Below, piece after piece: positions 14,039 through 15,673 of a DNA stretch of 15,673 nucleotides. Numbering within the stretch: the stretch's first letter is position 1; every line of letters starts with the position of its first letter. The translations under genes were made by a program, and so were the position numbers. This stretch comes from Deltaproteobacteria bacterium (GTDB taxonomy: Bacteria; Desulfobacterota; Syntrophia; Syntrophales; UBA2192). The notes beneath the pieces were generated by a model, which was given only the letters and a program-made list of their open reading frames with translations, had not been told where the DNA came from and made no database searches. Where the stretch lies: contig JAPLJU010000044.1 in the NCBI GenBank assembly GCA_026388445.1, forward strand, positions 1-15,673, read 5' to 3'.

Positions 14039-14796
14039 GCCTTCTGACCCTGAAGAACCTGACCAAGTCCTTTGGCGGCCTCATGGCCGTGAATGACGTC
14101 TCCTTCGACGTCGAGGAGGGCAGTATCATCGGTCTCATCGGCCCCAACGGCGCGGGGAAGACCACCGTCTTCAACCTGATCACCGGCAACCACAGGCCCG
14201 ACCGCGGGGAGATTATCTTCAACGGGATCCACATTACCGGGATGCTCACGCACCGGATCGTGTCACTCGGAATCGGCCGTACTTTTCAGACGATCCGGCT
14301 CTTCCAGAACCTGACGGCGCTCGAAAACGTCCTGGCCGGCCGTCACGCCCGGATGAAATCAGGGGCAACCGGCGCCATGCTCCGCACGCCCGGACAGAAG
14401 CGGGAGGAGCGGGACGCCCTGGCCAGTGCCCTCCGGGAACTTTCTTTCGTGGGGCTTCAAGAGCAGGCAAACCAGCTGGCGAGAAACCTGTCCTACGGAA
14501 ACCAGCGCTTGCTGGAGATCGCGCGGGCCCTCGCCACGGAACCCCGCCTCGTCATCCTTGACGAACCGGCCAGCGGGATGAACGAGCAGGAGACAACCCT
14601 GCTCATCGATCTCATCAGAATGATCCGTGACCGGAAGATCACCATCCTCCTCATCGAGCACGACATGAGCCTCGTCATGCGGGCCTGCGAGAGAATCGTC
14701 GTTCTCGAATACGGATCCAAGATCGCCGAAGGGCCGCCTTCGGCCATCAAGGAAGACCCGAAGGTGATCGAGGCCTATTTAGGAACGGGAGACTGA
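14035..14796 (+). CDS. livG: Branched-chain amino acid ABC transporter, ATPase LivG
   Basis: This 253-residue ABC ATPase has all motifs intact: Walker A GPNGAGKTT (36-44, K42), Q-loop Q85 in RTFQTIRLFQNLT, signature LSYGNQ (152-157), Walker B LVILDE (172-177, with E177 catalytic) and switch histidine H209 in LLIEHDM. The signature LSYG instead of LSGG, and the GRTFQTIRLF segment, are typical of LivG. So is the residue 100-130 insertion (AGRHARMKSGA) between the Q-loop and the signature. It starts inside the livM stop (4-bp overlap), so it is translationally coupled. It ends 1 bp before the start of a 38-codon small frame. Confidence 0.94.
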   Translation: MSLLTLKNLTKSFGGLMAVNDVSFDVEEGSIIGLIGPNGAGKTTVFNLITGNHRPDRGEIIFNGIHITGMLTHRIVSLGIGRTFQTIRLFQNLTALENVLAGRHARMKSGATGAMLRTPGQKREERDALASALRELSFVGLQEQANQLARNLSYGNQRLLEIARALATEPRLVILDEPASGMNEQETTLLIDLIRMIRDRKITILLIEHDMSLVMRACERIVVLEYGSKIAEGPPSAIKEDPKVIEAYLGTGD

Positions 14797-14797
14797 A

Positions 14798-14914
14798 ATG
14801 TGGATGGAAAAGATCATTAAACCGGGCGGTTCAAAAACGCCCGGATGCGAGGCCCCCGAATCTCCGAGGAGTGAGGCGTACTTGATGGGCGTACGCCGCA
14901 GCGACGAAGAATAA
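14798..14914 (+). CDS. Candidate 38-residue small protein between livG and livF
   Basis: An ATG one base after the livG stop opens a 38-codon frame ending in TAA at 14912-14914, eight bases before the livF ATG. GGGAG at 14787-14791 lies six bases upstream, a good Shine-Dalgarno sequence. The product is short, charged and Gly/Pro-rich (starts MWMEKIIKPGG, ends VRRSDEE), with no membrane segment and one cysteine (C17). Two hairpins lie inside the frame (14822-14844, 14875-14897), so this could instead be a dispersed repeat that happens to be open. I do not recognise a conserved family. Either reading explains why the gap between two genes that normally abut is 126 bp. Confidence 0.4.
   Translation: MWMEKIIKPGGSKTPGCEAPESPRSEAYLMGVRRSDEE
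14822..14844. repeat. Hairpin 1 in the livG-livF gap
   Basis: CCGGGCG (14822-14828) pairs exactly with CGCCCGG (14838-14844) across nine A-rich bases. There is no T-run after it, so it is unlikely to be a terminator. It is the first half of a twin-hairpin segment. Confidence 0.65.
14875..14897. repeat. Hairpin 2 in the livG-livF gap
   Basis: GGCGTAC (14875-14881) pairs exactly with GTACGCC (14891-14897) across nine bases, with two more pairs possible beyond one mismatch. It ends 25 bases before the livF ATG and could affect livF translation. Together with hairpin 1 it looks like an inserted repeat element. Confidence 0.65.
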
Positions 14915-14922
14915 GGGAAACG

Positions 14923-15660
14923 ATGCAGATGGGTGTTTTTCAGCCGTCCGGCGTGTTGCTCGAGGTTTCAGACCTGAAGGTCAAATACGGCAACATCGAG
15001 GTCCTCCACGGGATCAATCTATCCGTGCGCGAGGGGGAGGTTGTCACCATCCTTGGTACGAACGGCGCCGGAAAATCCACAACGCTCCTGGCCATCAGCG
15101 GCCTCGTGAAATCCTCGGGCGGATCCATCCTCTTCGACGGCAAACCTATTCAAAAAAAGAAGGCCCATGACATCGTAAAGCTCGGCATCACCCAGGCCCC
15201 CGAGGGAAGACGGATCTTCGACACCCTCACGGTGGATGAGAACCTCACACTCGGCGGCTACATTTCAGGGGCCGGTGCCCGGGATGCCGAAACGAGAGAG
15301 TGGGTGTTCAGGCTCTTTCCGATTCTGAAAGAGCGCCGCCACCAGCTCGGCGGGACGCTCTCCGGAGGAGAACAGCAGATGCTCGCCATCGGCCGCGCCA
15401 TCATGGCCCACCCGAGGCTGCTCCTCCTGGACGAACCAAGCCTGGGGCTTGCGCCGCTTCTCGTCAAGATGATCTTCGAGACCCTCCGTGAGGTCAGCCG
15501 CCGCGGCGTCACCATCATCCTGGTAGAACAGAACGCCCGGGCGGCTCTCAAACTCGCGGGGCAGGGATACGTGATGGAGGTGGGGAACATCGTCCTGGAG
15601 GATACCGCCGAGGCCCTCCTTGCCAACCCCGAAGTGCGGAAGGCCTACTTCGGGGGATGA
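14923..15660 (+). CDS. livF: Branched-chain amino acid ABC transporter, ATPase LivF
   Basis: This 245-residue ABC ATPase is the partner of LivG. It shows Walker A GTNGAGKSTT (about residues 45-54), the Q-loop region LGITQAPEGRRIFDTLTVDEN (the QAPEGR sequence is a LivF trademark), signature LSGGEQQMLAIGRAI, Walker B LLLLDEPSLGLAP, and a switch region IILVEQNARAAL in which the expected histidine is replaced by Gln-Asn, as is normal for LivF. AAGGGA at 14914-14919 gives the ribosome-binding site for the ATG at 14923, and an in-frame ATG two codons later is possible. The N-terminus is about seven residues longer than typical. It is the last liv gene in view. Just after the stop the window ends in a G/C-rich palindrome. 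Confidence 0.94.
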   Translation: MQMGVFQPSGVLLEVSDLKVKYGNIEVLHGINLSVREGEVVTILGTNGAGKSTTLLAISGLVKSSGGSILFDGKPIQKKKAHDIVKLGITQAPEGRRIFDTLTVDENLTLGGYISGAGARDAETREWVFRLFPILKERRHQLGGTLSGGEQQMLAIGRAIMAHPRLLLLDEPSLGLAPLLVKMIFETLREVSRRGVTIILVEQNARAALKLAGQGYVMEVGNIVLEDTAEALLANPEVRKAYFGG

Positions 15661-15672
15661 GAGAACCCCCCG
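15651..15672 (+). terminator. Possible start of a terminator hairpin after livF (cut by window end)
   Basis: CGGGGG (15651-15656), overlapping the livF stop region, can pair with CCCCCG (15667-15672) over a 10-base loop. Any T-run would lie outside the window, so a terminator cannot be confirmed. Confidence 0.25.
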
Positions 15673-15673
15673 C

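Overview
The window is GC-rich, densely coded, ordinary bacterial chromosome. It carries no phage, transposase, integrase, rRNA or tRNA gene that I can see. The gene set (a DUF523-DUF1722 fusion, a CDO-like cupin, YkgJ, a zinc-ribbon thioredoxin, and a LivKHMGF branched-chain amino acid ABC transporter) and the base composition suggest a Gram-negative anaerobe of the Deltaproteobacteria/Desulfobacterota type, possibly a Syntrophia-like lineage. That placement is inference; nothing here is taxonomically diagnostic.

Layout. 1-124: the last 40 codons of an unidentified gene. 127-1381: a cysteine-dioxygenase-like cupin followed by a TspO-family membrane protein, co-directional and closely spaced. 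1394-1831 (minus): a PNPOx-like flavin split-barrel protein, convergent with tspO. 2027-6896: a DUF523/DUF1722 (TudS/YbgA) fusion, the adenine glycosylase MutY, and a P-type cation ATPase with calcium-pump-like site residues. 6997-8881: a compact cluster of a YbaK-type aminoacyl-tRNA deacylase, a thioredoxin-2-like protein and a duplicated Gate (nucleoside-recognition) membrane protein. 8901-10200 (minus): a small helical protein of unknown function and a MidA-like SAM methyltransferase. 10365-10676: a YkgJ cysteine-cluster protein. 10794-15660: the liv operon livK-livH-livM-livG-livF, which fills the last third of the window.

The liv genes together form a complete importer: periplasmic binding protein (LivK), two permeases (LivH, LivM) and two ATPases (LivG, LivF). 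livM and livG overlap by 4 bp, but the other three junctions are unusually wide and each holds something different. livK-livH has a strong hairpin plus a second U-tailed hairpin, which looks like attenuation. livH-livM has an inverted pair of five-unit heptanucleotide arrays. livG-livF has a twin-hairpin segment that is also a 38-codon open frame with its own Shine-Dalgarno sequence, running almost exactly from the livG stop to the livF start.

The most unusual non-genic signal is a set of three degenerate 7-bp-period repeat arrays within 3.8 kb (9255-9303, 10238-10272, 12975-13068). Their unit sequences differ but the period is the same. Two of them bracket the methyltransferase gene, and two contain the stop codon of a neighbouring gene. 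I see no defence island or other clearly new multi-gene system. The strongest candidates for something undescribed are the heptad arrays and the small frame between livG and livF.
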